A stretch of 64,000 nucleotides of DNA from the NCBI GenBank assembly GCA_001602435.1, contig CP012156.1:950001-1014000 (forward strand). The letters run 5' to 3'. Positions 54,273 to 62,425 of the stretch are shown one piece after another (position 1 is the stretch's first letter; each line of letters opens with the position of its first letter). The notes under the pieces were generated by a model. That model was not told the DNA's origin. It worked only from the letters and a program-made list of their open reading frames with translations, and ran no database searches. Made by a program: the position numbers and the translations under genes. The stretch comes from Hyphomonadaceae bacterium UKL13-1 (GTDB lineage: Bacteria > Pseudomonadota > Alphaproteobacteria > Caulobacterales > Aquidulcibacteraceae).

Positions 54273-54578
54273 TTAGAGGCCTGTGAATAGTCGATCCAGA
54301 GCTGCCATGATTTCATAGTCAAACTGGCCAGCGTGATCGACCTTTTCAATAAGCTCTCGACGATCTACGGCGCTCATCAATGGGATCAAGGCGACATAGG
54401 CAGTGCCCTGTACTGAGAGTTGCGGGGTCAGTTTCTCAATGACTAAATTAGCCGTTGATGGCCGAAGGGGCGCGACCACGATTGTTCGAATCTGGTCGAT
54501 ACGTTCAGATTGAAGTACTAAGACCAATTGTTCCGGTTGGTCGCCAGTTGCGAGCTTCCAGACTTCGAATCTCTTCAT
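54273..54578 (-). CDS. ccdB: CcdB-family toxin (possible weak or inactive form)
   Basis: The protein has 101 residues, the same length as F-plasmid CcdB, and shows the family strands FEVWKLATG, QLVLVLQSERIDQIRTIVV and LTPQLSVQGTAYVALIPLM. CcdB poisons DNA gyrase. The C-terminus that contacts gyrase in F CcdB (Trp99-Gly100-Ile101) reads T99-G100-L101 here, so the tryptophan is missing. It lies directly after the antitoxin gene with 2 bases between them, as in other ccdAB pairs. Confidence 0.82.
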   Translation of the reverse strand: MKRFEVWKLATGDQPEQLVLVLQSERIDQIRTIVVAPLRPSTANLVIEKLTPQLSVQGTAYVALIPLMSAVDRRELIEKVDHAGQFDYEIMAALDRLFTGL

Positions 54579-54580
54579 GG

Positions 54581-54829
54581 CTAAAAGCGACGGAGCCGCT
54601 GAAGTGGGAGGCCTTCAAGTTCAATCAACTCGTTCAAAGCCTCAAACTTATTCCTATTAGTCGCAGCCCAAGCTTGAAGCTCAGCATCTTGAACTGTTTG
54701 GATCAAGGCTGTTTCCGTTACAGCTGAAATATTCACACTTAAGCGCCTAGCGTTTTGAACCAGTTCGGCGGGAAGGCTGACATTTACCGCCTGGCGTTTT
54801 AGGGCTTTATGCGCATGTGTCATGCGCAT
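54581..54829 (-). CDS. ccdA: CcdA-family antitoxin
   Basis: This 82-residue protein has an N-terminal ribbon-helix-helix (RQAVNVSLPAELVQNARRLS) and a C-terminal segment (AWAATNRNKFEALNELIE) that in CcdA wraps the toxin. It should neutralise CcdB and, with it, repress its own promoter. The start is ATG 54829 (or 54823); both lie within a perfect 12-bp inverted repeat. The pair sits between a DUF885 gene and fumC, a position typical of a later insertion into the chromosome. Confidence 0.85.
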   Translation of the reverse strand: MRMTHAHKALKRQAVNVSLPAELVQNARRLSVNISAVTETALIQTVQDAELQAWAATNRNKFEALNELIELEGLPLQRLRRF

Positions 54830-54832
54830 AAA
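54806..54832. promoter_or_regulatory. Perfect inverted repeat over the ccdA start (likely operator)
   Basis: TTTATGCGCATG and CATGCGCATAAA flank a 3-base centre and include the ccdA start codons. Ribbon-helix-helix antitoxins bind such palindromes, so it may serve for self-repression; it could also hide the start codon as an mRNA hairpin. Confidence 0.6.
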
Positions 54833-54869
54833 ATCTCACACAATGCATAACTTGTCTACCAAAATCACC

Positions 54870-56255
54870 TCACCCCGGCGCGATCATCAACTCGGGGCGG
54901 ACGATGGCGTCGAAGTCTTCGCCGCTGATACCGAGTGCGATGGCTTCCTCGCGCAGGGTGGTGCCGTTTTTATGGGCGGTTTTGGCGACTTTGGCGGCCA
55001 GATCATAGCCATATTTTTCCTTCAAAGGCGTCACCAGCATCAAGGAATTGGCGAGGCCTTTGGCGATGTTATCAAGGCGCGGTTCAATGCCCACAACGCA
55101 ATTGTCGGTGAAGCTGACAGCCGCATCGCCCAAAAGCTGGACTGATTGCAGGAAATTATAGGCCATCATCGGGTTGAACACATTGAGTTCGAAATGGCCT
55201 TGGCTGCCGGCAAAGGCGATGGCGGCATTATTGCCCAGAATATGGGCGCAGACTTGCGTCAAAGCCTCACACTGGGTCGGGTTGACCTTGCCGGGCATGA
55301 TAGAGCTGCCGGGCTCATTTTCCGGCAAAGCCAATTCGCCCAAGCCCGCGCGTGGGCCAGAGCCTAAGAAGCGGATGTCATTGGCGATTTTAAAGCAGCT
55401 CATCGCCACAGTGGTGATCGCCCCATGAGTGAAGACCATGGCGTCATGGGCGGCGAGGGCCTCAAACTTATTGGGCGCGCTGGTAAAGGGGAGGCCCGTC
55501 AGGCCCGCAATTTCTGTCGCGACAGCATCGGCAAAGCCAACGGGGGAGGCAAGGCCCGTGCCTACGGCGGTGCCGCCTTGGGCCAATTCCATCAAGGCGG
55601 GCAAGGTCTGGCGGATGCGGGCGATGCCATTTTCAATCTGCTTGGCATAGCCGGAAAATTCTTGGCCCAAGGTGACAGGCGTTGCGTCTTGGGTATGGGT
55701 GCGGCCGATCTTGATGATATCGGCCCAAGCTTTGGCCTTGGCATCGAGCGCGGCGTGCAAATGCGTTAAAGCCGGCAACAAATGGTGGGTGACCTCGACC
55801 GCGCAAGCAATATGCATAGCGGTCGGGAAGGTATCGTTGGAGCTTTGGCTCATATTCACATGATCATTGGGGTGGACGGGCTTTTTTGAGCCCATTTCGC
55901 CGCCCAGCATTTCAATCGCGCGGTTGGAGATGACTTCATTGGCATTCATATTGGACTGGGTGCCAGAACCTGTCTGCCAGACCACCAGCGGGAAATGGTC
56001 ATTCAGCTTGCCGTCAATCACCTCTTGAGCGGCCTTAATGATGACTTCGCCAAGCTCCTTATCCATCTTGCCCAGTTTCATATTGGCAAGGGCTGCAGCT
56101 TGCTTGACGATGCCGAGCGCTTTGACGATCGACAAAGGCTGCTTTTCCCAGCCAATTTTGAAATTGCCGAGCGAGCGTTCGGCCTGCGCACCCCAATAGC
56201 GGTCAGAAGCCACTTCAATGGGTCCAAAAGTATCGGTTTCGGTGCGCGTGCTCAT
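54870..56255 (-). CDS. fumC: Fumarate hydratase, class II
   Basis: This 461-residue enzyme has the fumarase/aspartase signature [11 protein letters not shown] and substrate-binding blocks [13 protein letters not shown] and [13 protein letters not shown], the last carrying the conserved asparagine-aspartate pair. It catalyses reversible hydration of fumarate to malate in the TCA cycle and needs no iron-sulfur cluster. It follows the DUF4153 membrane protein gene on the same strand after 45 bases. The 40-base gap to ccdA has no strong terminator. Confidence 0.96.
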   Translation of the reverse strand: MSTRTETDTFGPIEVASDRYWGAQAERSLGNFKIGWEKQPLSIVKALGIVKQAAALANMKLGKMDKELGEVIIKAAQEVIDGKLNDHFPLVVWQTGSGTQSNMNANEVISNRAIEMLGGEMGSKKPVHPNDHVNMSQSSNDTFPTAMHIACAVEVTHHLLPALTHLHAALDAKAKAWADIIKIGRTHTQDATPVTLGQEFSGYAKQIENGIARIRQTLPALMELAQGGTAVGTGLASPVGFADAVATEIAGLTGLPFTSAPNKFEALAAHDAMVFTHGAITTVAMSCFKIANDIRFLGSGPRAGLGELALPENEPGSSIMPGKVNPTQCEALTQVCAHILGNNAAIAFAGSQGHFELNVFNPMMAYNFLQSVQLLGDAAVSFTDNCVVGIEPRLDNIAKGLANSLMLVTPLKEKYGYDLAAKVAKTAHKNGTTLREEAIALGISGEDFDAIVRPELMIAPG

Positions 56256-56300
56256 GGGATGCCTCTCCTCAATTCTTCCGCCCGTGCTTAAAGCTGTTGG

Positions 56301-58133
56301 CTATGGCTTTGAAGGGGCTTGTGCTGCGGGCTCTGCAGATTTGGCTGTGGCAATAGGTTCCATATCGACGATGATGTTGGTTGGGCGATCAATTGGGAAG
56401 AAATGCACTCGTGAGTCTCCAATCATCACATCTTTGAACAGAGGGGCCACGACCCGAATTTCGCCCTTTGTGACACTTTCGAGCTCAATATTCCGACTTG
56501 GCGTGACTTCGGCGCGGATCGCCACCCACATGTTTGTCGATTGCTTGAAAGCGGCCACCGTTCCAACCTTGGTCATAATCAGGACTTCCGGCTGTGCGTC
56601 GCCATCTATATCCAATACCGCTGCTTTGCAGGCTTCATCCGTATTCTTTGGTTTCCTGACGAGGCAGTCCGGCACGAAAACCTCTGCCTCATCGTTAAAC
56701 TTCTGCGCCATAAAACCAGCAGGAAGGGCCGCGCCCTTAGGCGCTACTACCTCCAACTTCGACAGATCAGGACGCTCTACCTCTTGGAATTCGTCGCCGC
56801 CACGATACCGAGGCCGAGGCCCTAAAGTTTCCGCTTTTGCGCTGGCCGCCATTTTTGCAATCCGCATATCGGGTGATTGGATCAGCTGGTCGATGGCCTT
56901 TCGGCCATAAGTGCCGGTGTCATAGCGCAAGAACCACCAATCAAACTTTTCAGGCTTTACCGCACCCGAGGTGAGGCGCTTGACTTGATTGTCGACGCTC
57001 AAGCGGGCAGGCGAGGCCAGCGGCGTCAGAATGGCGATGAAAACGACGCATTTAAAAACCGCCAAGCCGATATTGAGTGGCTTTAGAAGCTCCATCCACG
57101 GCCCACGCCAAAAAACGGCGGCGCTATAGCCAAGGCCATAGGCCAAGGCGATCACCACGACCATGCCCGCTAACGTGCGATCAATCGTCAGGCCATATTG
57201 ATTGATCCGCAGGCCAAGGCTCCACGCTGCCAAAACGGCAAAGACCAACAATAGAAGGCCTGCCAGCCGCACGCACCATTTCAAGACGACTTGCACCTTG
57301 CGGTCGGTCTCGCCTTGTTGGAAGGCCGCATTGATCAACAGCACAAAGCCAATGCACGCGCTCAAAAGTGTGGCTGTCGCCGCTTTTGTATCCCATAACG
57401 GCTGCAAGCCACTGAAGACGAGGCTGACGGCAAAGATCGCCCCGATCAGGGTAATGACAGGTAAGAGCCACGCCAAAACGCCCAAGGCAAGGCCACGGAC
57501 ATTGGCCAAAAGCTTGGGCTGGATGTCGCCCAAATGCACTGCGCTGGCAAATGCCAAGCCTGTGATTGGCATCGCGAAATACTCATTCCTCAATAACCGA
57601 GTGAGCCAGTCAAAGCCAATGAATCCCAATAGAGCTGCACCCAACCACAAGATGCCCCAGAACAACAGCGTAAAGCCAATGGCTAGGATCAATTGCACGC
57701 CACGTTTCCACGCCTCGTCAAAATATAGCTCATAGGGCGCAAAGGGCTTACGGGCTTGATCGGCGCTCGATACCAATTCATTGGCAATGAAAGCTAGGGC
57801 TAGCAAGATCAGGTTTGATGTGAGCTCGCCCATGTCTTGATCCCCCGAAAAGGACTTCATGTGCCAGATTATGTAGAGGGTGAGTGCGCTCGCAACGAGG
57901 GTCCAAATCGCAAGGCTTACTCGGCGCATAACCGCTGCATCAGCCCACAGAATAAAAGCTGACAAGGTTAGAGTTTGAGCCCAACTCTCACGCCAAAGGT
58001 ATTCCTTGGATTGGGAAGCTTCGTAAGTCCCTTCTTGTGTTAGGTAAGCGACGATCACGCCAATAAAAAAGCCGACACCCAGGCGAAAGAACAGGGCGTC
58101 GCGCTCTGGAAGAGGTTGGCTTTTAGAAATCAT
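56301..58133 (-). CDS. DUF4153 family multi-span membrane protein
   Basis: The 610-residue protein has about ten to twelve membrane helices in its first 420 residues. A soluble C-terminal part with a dyadic pattern then includes RYDTGTYGRKAIDQL, which is typical of DUF4153. It is an inner-membrane protein of unknown role. GGAG eight bases before ATG 58133 sets the start; the upstream 48 codons are rejected. The proline-alanine tail at the very end is likely disordered. It diverges from the tandem thioesterase genes. Confidence 0.82.
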   Translation of the reverse strand: MISKSQPLPERDALFFRLGVGFFIGVIVAYLTQEGTYEASQSKEYLWRESWAQTLTLSAFILWADAAVMRRVSLAIWTLVASALTLYIIWHMKSFSGDQDMGELTSNLILLALAFIANELVSSADQARKPFAPYELYFDEAWKRGVQLILAIGFTLLFWGILWLGAALLGFIGFDWLTRLLRNEYFAMPITGLAFASAVHLGDIQPKLLANVRGLALGVLAWLLPVITLIGAIFAVSLVFSGLQPLWDTKAATATLLSACIGFVLLINAAFQQGETDRKVQVVLKWCVRLAGLLLLVFAVLAAWSLGLRINQYGLTIDRTLAGMVVVIALAYGLGYSAAVFWRGPWMELLKPLNIGLAVFKCVVFIAILTPLASPARLSVDNQVKRLTSGAVKPEKFDWWFLRYDTGTYGRKAIDQLIQSPDMRIAKMAASAKAETLGPRPRYRGGDEFQEVERPDLSKLEVVAPKGAALPAGFMAQKFNDEAEVFVPDCLVRKPKNTDEACKAAVLDIDGDAQPEVLIMTKVGTVAAFKQSTNMWVAIRAEVTPSRNIELESVTKGEIRVVAPLFKDVMIGDSRVHFFPIDRPTNIIVDMEPIATAKSAEPAAQAPSKP

Positions 58134-58210
58134 CACGATCACTCCATCCCGCAGGCAATGGCCTGTCTTGCCACGTTTCCAAATCCGGCGCATCCAATTA
58201 AGGTAGCCGC

Positions 58211-58687
58211 ATGAGTGATGACACACCCCTTTGGCAAAGAATGGCGACAGCCGGTGCCATGATGATTCAAGGCACACCGCAGGCGCGCGCTTTGGGCATG
58301 CGCGTGATTGCCATCACCGAAGCCCGCGCGGTCGTTGAAGTGGATTGGCGCGAGGATTTGGTCGGCGATCCAGAAACCGGGGTGATCGCCTCGGGCGTTG
58401 TGACAACCCTATTAGACAATACGTGCGGGGTTGCGGCTTTTGCCGCGCTGAGCGAGCCTATGTCGACTGCCACCCTCGATCTGCGGATCGACTATATGCG
58501 CCCGGCCAAGAAAGGCGCGACCATACGCGCGGAAGCCCACTGCTATCGCATGACCAAGACGGTCGCCTTTGTGCGCGCCTTTGCCTTTGACGGCCAGGAT
58601 GAAACAGATCCCGTCGCGGCCGCCCAAGCGGCCTTTATGATGGGCACATCCGGCCGCATGGGACAGAACCGGAGGCCGCCGAAATGA
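58211..58687 (+). CDS. PaaI-type hotdog thioesterase, first of a tandem pair
   Basis: This 158-residue single hotdog domain shows the PaaI pattern: a catalytic-region block GVIASGVVTTLLDNTCGVAAF, then TATLDLRIDYMRPAKKGATI. Such enzymes hydrolyse acyl-CoA thioesters, often aryl- or medium-chain CoAs. Tandem hotdog genes frequently form a heteromer. The stop overlaps the next gene's ATG by 4 bases. Confidence in the fold is high; the substrate is unknown. Confidence 0.88.
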   Translation: MSDDTPLWQRMATAGAMMIQGTPQARALGMRVIAITEARAVVEVDWREDLVGDPETGVIASGVVTTLLDNTCGVAAFAALSEPMSTATLDLRIDYMRPAKKGATIRAEAHCYRMTKTVAFVRAFAFDGQDETDPVAAAQAAFMMGTSGRMGQNRRPPK

Positions 58688-59133
58688 GTGATACATCCGC
58701 CACCCCCGTTCGCGTGAATTTAGGCGAACTCAGCGCCATGTTTGAAGCGGTACCATACGCCAAATTCCTCGGCGTGCAGTTTGAGCTTAAAGGCGATGAG
58801 CTGACGGCCATCTTGCCCTTCAAGGATGATTTGATCGGCAATCCGATGTTGCCAGCGCTGCATGGCGGGGTTGTTGGGGCGCTAATGGAATTGACGGCTG
58901 TGGCAGAAATTTTCTTGGCACAGGGTGGTAAGAAAATTCCCAAAGTGATTGATATTTCTATTGATTACTTGCGTTCTGGAAGGCCCGTCGATACCTATGC
59001 CCGCGCCCATGTTACCAAGCTTGGTCGGCGCATCGCCAATGTGCGGGTTGAAGCCTGGCAGTTTGACCGCGCAGACCCCATCGCCGCTTTACACGGTCAT
59101 TTTTTGCTGAAGAGTGATGAGGGTGAGGCTTAA
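58684..59133 (+). CDS. PaaI-type hotdog thioesterase, second of a tandem pair
   Basis: The 149-residue protein has the same fold: MLPALHGGVVGALMELTAVAE carries the HGG motif of PaaI enzymes, followed by KVIDISIDYLRSGRPVDTYA. It keeps the HGG that the upstream partner lacks (there ASGV), so this may be the active subunit. The 4-base overlap with the first gene indicates translational coupling. Confidence 0.88.
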   Translation: MSDTSATPVRVNLGELSAMFEAVPYAKFLGVQFELKGDELTAILPFKDDLIGNPMLPALHGGVVGALMELTAVAEIFLAQGGKKIPKVIDISIDYLRSGRPVDTYARAHVTKLGRRIANVRVEAWQFDRADPIAALHGHFLLKSDEGEA

Positions 59134-59446
59134 AGGAAATGACTTAGAACAGCTTCAGGCCGCACTTCGCTTGCCTTGAAGCCGTCTGACAATTCTTTCT
59201 GCGGCATTTCGACGGAACTCCCCTCTCCCAAAGGGAGAGGGGAGCGCGACGTCTCCGCTTATTTCTTTGGCCCAGATTTGGCAGGTGGAATGGCAAGAGT
59301 GGATCTGCCTCGAACGGGTGATCTCTTTGGTCCACAAAATTGTTTGTCCCGCCTGACTGAGCGATGAGCGCCGACGACTCGTCCAAATAATTTTGAGCAA
59401 TGCCGTCCTAGTCAAGGAGTCCAGGGCTGCACCAAGCGCCTAAAGC
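59134..59446. other. Intergenic stretch with one REP-like hairpin
   Basis: These 313 bases between the converging thioesterase and purB genes contain no convincing gene; the short open frames read through repeat sequence. The only notable structure is the hairpin at 59218-59244. Confidence 0.7.
59218..59244. repeat. Single REP-like hairpin
   Basis: CTCCCCTCTCCC and GGGAGAGGGGAG form a perfect 12-bp stem around AAA. It resembles the outer arms of the REP copies at 46.7-47.6 kb but stands alone and lacks the GTCGAC palindrome. No T-run follows. Confidence 0.8.
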
Positions 59447-60763
59447 TTAGCCAAACACACGAGCGAAGATCGTGTCGACTTGCGCGAAGTGGTGGCTGTC
59501 ATCGAACAAGCTTTGGATGTGTTCCACGCTCAGCAGGCTCGTGACTTGGCTGTCAGCCAGAAGCCGGTCGAGCAGAGCGGTCGCCGGACGCGGGCTTGCC
59601 ATGGACCAAACCGCCATCGCATTGGCCTGCACCATCTTATAGGAATCCTCGCGGCTTGCCCCGGCTTGGGTGAGGGCCAGAAGCACGCGTTGGGAATTAT
59701 GTAGGCCACCCAATAGGTCGAGATTGGCCTTCATCCGCTCGGGATAGATCAGCAGCTTTTCCATCACGCCAGCGAGGCGATGTAGCGCGAAGTCGAGGTG
59801 GATGGTGGCGTCTGGGCCTATGCCGCGCTCCACACTGGAGTGCGAGATATCGCGTTCATGCCACAGCGCGACATTTTCAAGCGCGGGCACAGCGGCGGAG
59901 CGGACCAAGCGGGCAAGGCCCGTCAAATTCTCGGTCAAGACGGGATTGCGCTTATGCGGCATGGCCGAAGAACCCTTTTGCCCGGGCGAGAAAAACTCCT
60001 CGGCCTCCAGCACTTCGGTGCGCTGCATATGGCGGATTTCAGTCGCCAAGCGCTCAATCGAGGAAGCCACGACGGCAAGCGCGCAGAAGAAGGCGGCGTG
60101 ACGGTCGCGTGGGATGACTTGGGTCGAGACGGGCTCAATCGCGAGACCCATCTTCGCCGCGACATGGGCTTCCACGCGCGGGTCGATCTGGGCAAACGTG
60201 CCGACCGCGCCAGAGATTGCGCAGGTGGCGATTTCAGCTTTGGCGGCTATCAGGCGGGCCTTGGCACGCTGAAACTCGGCATGGAAGCCAGCCAAAGTCA
60301 CGCCAAACGTGGTGGGCTCTGCATGGATGCCATGGCTGCGCCCGATGCGCACGCTGTGCTGATGCTCCTTTGCCCGGGTCTCAAGGGCCGCCAGCACCCG
60401 GTCAACGCCTGCAATCAACAAGTCACTCGCGCGCGCCAATTGCACCGCAAGGCAGGTGTCGAGCACGTCAGAGCTGGTCATGCCTTGGTGGACGAAGCGG
60501 GCATCAGGGCCCACGATCTCAGCCAAATGGGTTAGGAAGGCAATGACATCATGCTTGGTCTCGGCCTCAATCGCATCAATGCGCGCCACGTCAAACACGG
60601 CGTCGCCTGCTTTGTCCCAGATGGTTTTCGCTGCTTCCTTGGGGATGACGCCAAGCTCTGCCAGTGCATCGGCGGCGTGGGCTTCAATCTCAAACCAGAT
60701 TTTGAAGCGGGTTTGGGCATCCCAGATGGCGATCATTTCAGGGCGGGCATAGCGGGGGATCAT
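59447..60763 (-). CDS. purB: Adenylosuccinate lyase
   Basis: This 438-residue enzyme of the fumarase/aspartase superfamily has the signature loop GSSAMPHKRNPVLTENL with the catalytic serine, TSSDVLDTCLAVQL and the histidine in IGRSHGIHAEPTTFG. It acts twice in purine synthesis: on SAICAR and on adenylosuccinate, releasing fumarate. ATG 60763, with GGAA eight bases before it, gives the normal family opening (MIPRYARPEM). Fumarate made here can enter the FumC step. Confidence 0.96.
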   Translation of the reverse strand: MIPRYARPEMIAIWDAQTRFKIWFEIEAHAADALAELGVIPKEAAKTIWDKAGDAVFDVARIDAIEAETKHDVIAFLTHLAEIVGPDARFVHQGMTSSDVLDTCLAVQLARASDLLIAGVDRVLAALETRAKEHQHSVRIGRSHGIHAEPTTFGVTLAGFHAEFQRAKARLIAAKAEIATCAISGAVGTFAQIDPRVEAHVAAKMGLAIEPVSTQVIPRDRHAAFFCALAVVASSIERLATEIRHMQRTEVLEAEEFFSPGQKGSSAMPHKRNPVLTENLTGLARLVRSAAVPALENVALWHERDISHSSVERGIGPDATIHLDFALHRLAGVMEKLLIYPERMKANLDLLGGLHNSQRVLLALTQAGASREDSYKMVQANAMAVWSMASPRPATALLDRLLADSQVTSLLSVEHIQSLFDDSHHFAQVDTIFARVFG

Positions 60764-60783
60764 GGCTGGCGTTCCGTTATCAA

Positions 60784-60820
60784 ACAAAGGGCCGCTGGTG
60801 AGTCCCACCGGCGGCCCTGT
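60784..60820 (-). terminator. Terminator after the MFS transporter gene
   Basis: On the minus strand GGGCCGCCGGTG pairs with CACCAGCGGCCC (11 of 12) around a 5-base loop and is followed by TTTGTTTG. A second perfect 8-bp hairpin (AAGCGCGG/CCGCGCTT, 60845-60864) lies right after the MFS stop. Confidence 0.75.
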
Positions 60821-60868
60821 TTTGTAGGTGTGAGCCTAGAGGTCAAGCGCGGAAAGCCGCGCTTGGGC

Positions 60869-62305
60869 TTAGGAAGCGGCTGCGGCTTGATCTTTTGCAG
60901 TGACTTCGGCTGTCGCAATCAAATCTTCGCGGATGGTGTTGCGGGCCAGCGTAAAGAACAAGATGACCAACAGGCCAACCGAACTCGACGCGATCAGCGA
61001 CCAGCGGATGCCCTCGGCTTGGGCGGCACCACACATGGCGTCACCAGCCGTCGCCGCACCCTTGGCGCAGAAGGTGGCAAATTCAGCCCCCGCTGGCGCG
61101 ATTGTCGCAAAGTGCTGATTGGCAAACATGTCGGACAGGAAGCCGACGGCCGTTGGGCCTGCGCCGAGGCCCACCATGTTCACGACAAACAGCATCAGCG
61201 CCACGGCTGTCGCCCGGCTTTGTGGCCGCACGAGGCTTTGGACGGCTGCATAGACTGGCCCGTACCAGACGGCGTTCAACAAGGTTGGAATGGCGAGCAA
61301 AAGGATCGAAGCCAAGGTGCCTTCGACCAACATGCCTGCCCAGAAGAAGGGGGCACCCGCGATAAAGGCCAGCATGGGCACGACCATATAAGCGCGTGTG
61401 TCATTCTTGGCGGCGCGGTCTGCGGCAATGCCGCCAATCATCGTGCCAGCAACCCCTGCGATAAAGGTCATAGCGGCCATCGCCGTCCCGATATCGCCTA
61501 AGGCCATGCCATGTACGCGGGCTAAGAAGATGGGCAAGAAAGCTGCGTGGCCATAGCCCAAGAAGGAAATCGTGGTCGCGGCACCGACGGCATACCAATA
61601 GGATTTGCGGTTGGTGAGTTCACGCGCGGTTTGGCGTAAGCTGGGCGCAGACCCTGCGGCCCCAAGCTTCACGAGACCCAATTTGCGAGGCTCTTTCAGC
61701 GTCATCATGGCAATCACGCCAATGATCAGGCCCGGGATACCGACGGCAAAGAAAGCCACGCGCCAGCCGTAATGCTGGGCGATCCAGGCCCCGACAATAT
61801 AGCCCATCGCGGTACCAACTGGCACGCCCAAGGAATAAAAGGCGATAGCAGAGGCGCGCTTTTCAGCCGGCACATAGTCAGAGATCAGCGAGTGGGCAGG
61901 GGGCGTACAACCCGCTTCCCCTACGCCGACGCCGATGCGGGCGAGCAGCAATTGGGTGAAATTCTGGGCTAAGCCGCACAAAGCGGTAAATCCACTCCAG
62001 ACGATGACGGCGGTTGCGATAATGCCAGGGCGGTTGCCGCGTTCGGCATAGCGCGCGATGGGGATACCGAGGATGGTATAAAAGAAGGCGAAAGCCAAAC
62101 CGATCAACATGCCCAATTGGCCATCGGTTATGCCCAAGTCTTTCTTGATCGGCCCTGCCAAGATCGCCACAATTTGGCGGTCAACGAAGTTGAGTGTGTA
62201 GATGATCAACAGCACCCAAAGCGCATAGCGCACATAGGCCGGGCTTAAGGCTTGCGGCTGTGCTGGCGTGCCAGAGCCGACTATCGTGTCTGAAGGTTTG
62301 TCCAT
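60869..62305 (-). CDS. MFS transporter, spinster-like, copy 1
   Basis: The 478-residue protein has twelve predicted membrane helices and the major facilitator motif between helices 2 and 3 in a variant form (GIPIARYAERGNRPGI). The block RIGVGVGEAGCTPPAHSLI lies in helix 4-5. The family includes sphingosine-like and sugar or organic-acid transporters; the substrate cannot be predicted. It is strongly similar along its length to the next gene (62426-63853), with near-identical segments such as LAFAFFYT and SGFTALCG. Confidence 0.9.
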   Translation of the reverse strand: MDKPSDTIVGSGTPAQPQALSPAYVRYALWVLLIIYTLNFVDRQIVAILAGPIKKDLGITDGQLGMLIGLAFAFFYTILGIPIARYAERGNRPGIIATAVIVWSGFTALCGLAQNFTQLLLARIGVGVGEAGCTPPAHSLISDYVPAEKRASAIAFYSLGVPVGTAMGYIVGAWIAQHYGWRVAFFAVGIPGLIIGVIAMMTLKEPRKLGLVKLGAAGSAPSLRQTARELTNRKSYWYAVGAATTISFLGYGHAAFLPIFLARVHGMALGDIGTAMAAMTFIAGVAGTMIGGIAADRAAKNDTRAYMVVPMLAFIAGAPFFWAGMLVEGTLASILLLAIPTLLNAVWYGPVYAAVQSLVRPQSRATAVALMLFVVNMVGLGAGPTAVGFLSDMFANQHFATIAPAGAEFATFCAKGAATAGDAMCGAAQAEGIRWSLIASSSVGLLVILFFTLARNTIREDLIATAEVTAKDQAAAAS

Positions 62306-62425
62306 CCGGTCGTTCCCCTTATAGGCAGGTCTATGCCTGCCTTTCTTATCGGCCTACCATCGGGCCGACGTGGAAAAAAGCAATGCCATGGCGCGATTTA
62401 TTTGCATGGTCGAGGGTGTGCTCGA

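Noticed and set aside
59798..60535. 245-codon plus-strand frame inside purB
   Set aside because: Antisense to a complete adenylosuccinate lyase; no domain and no start signal.
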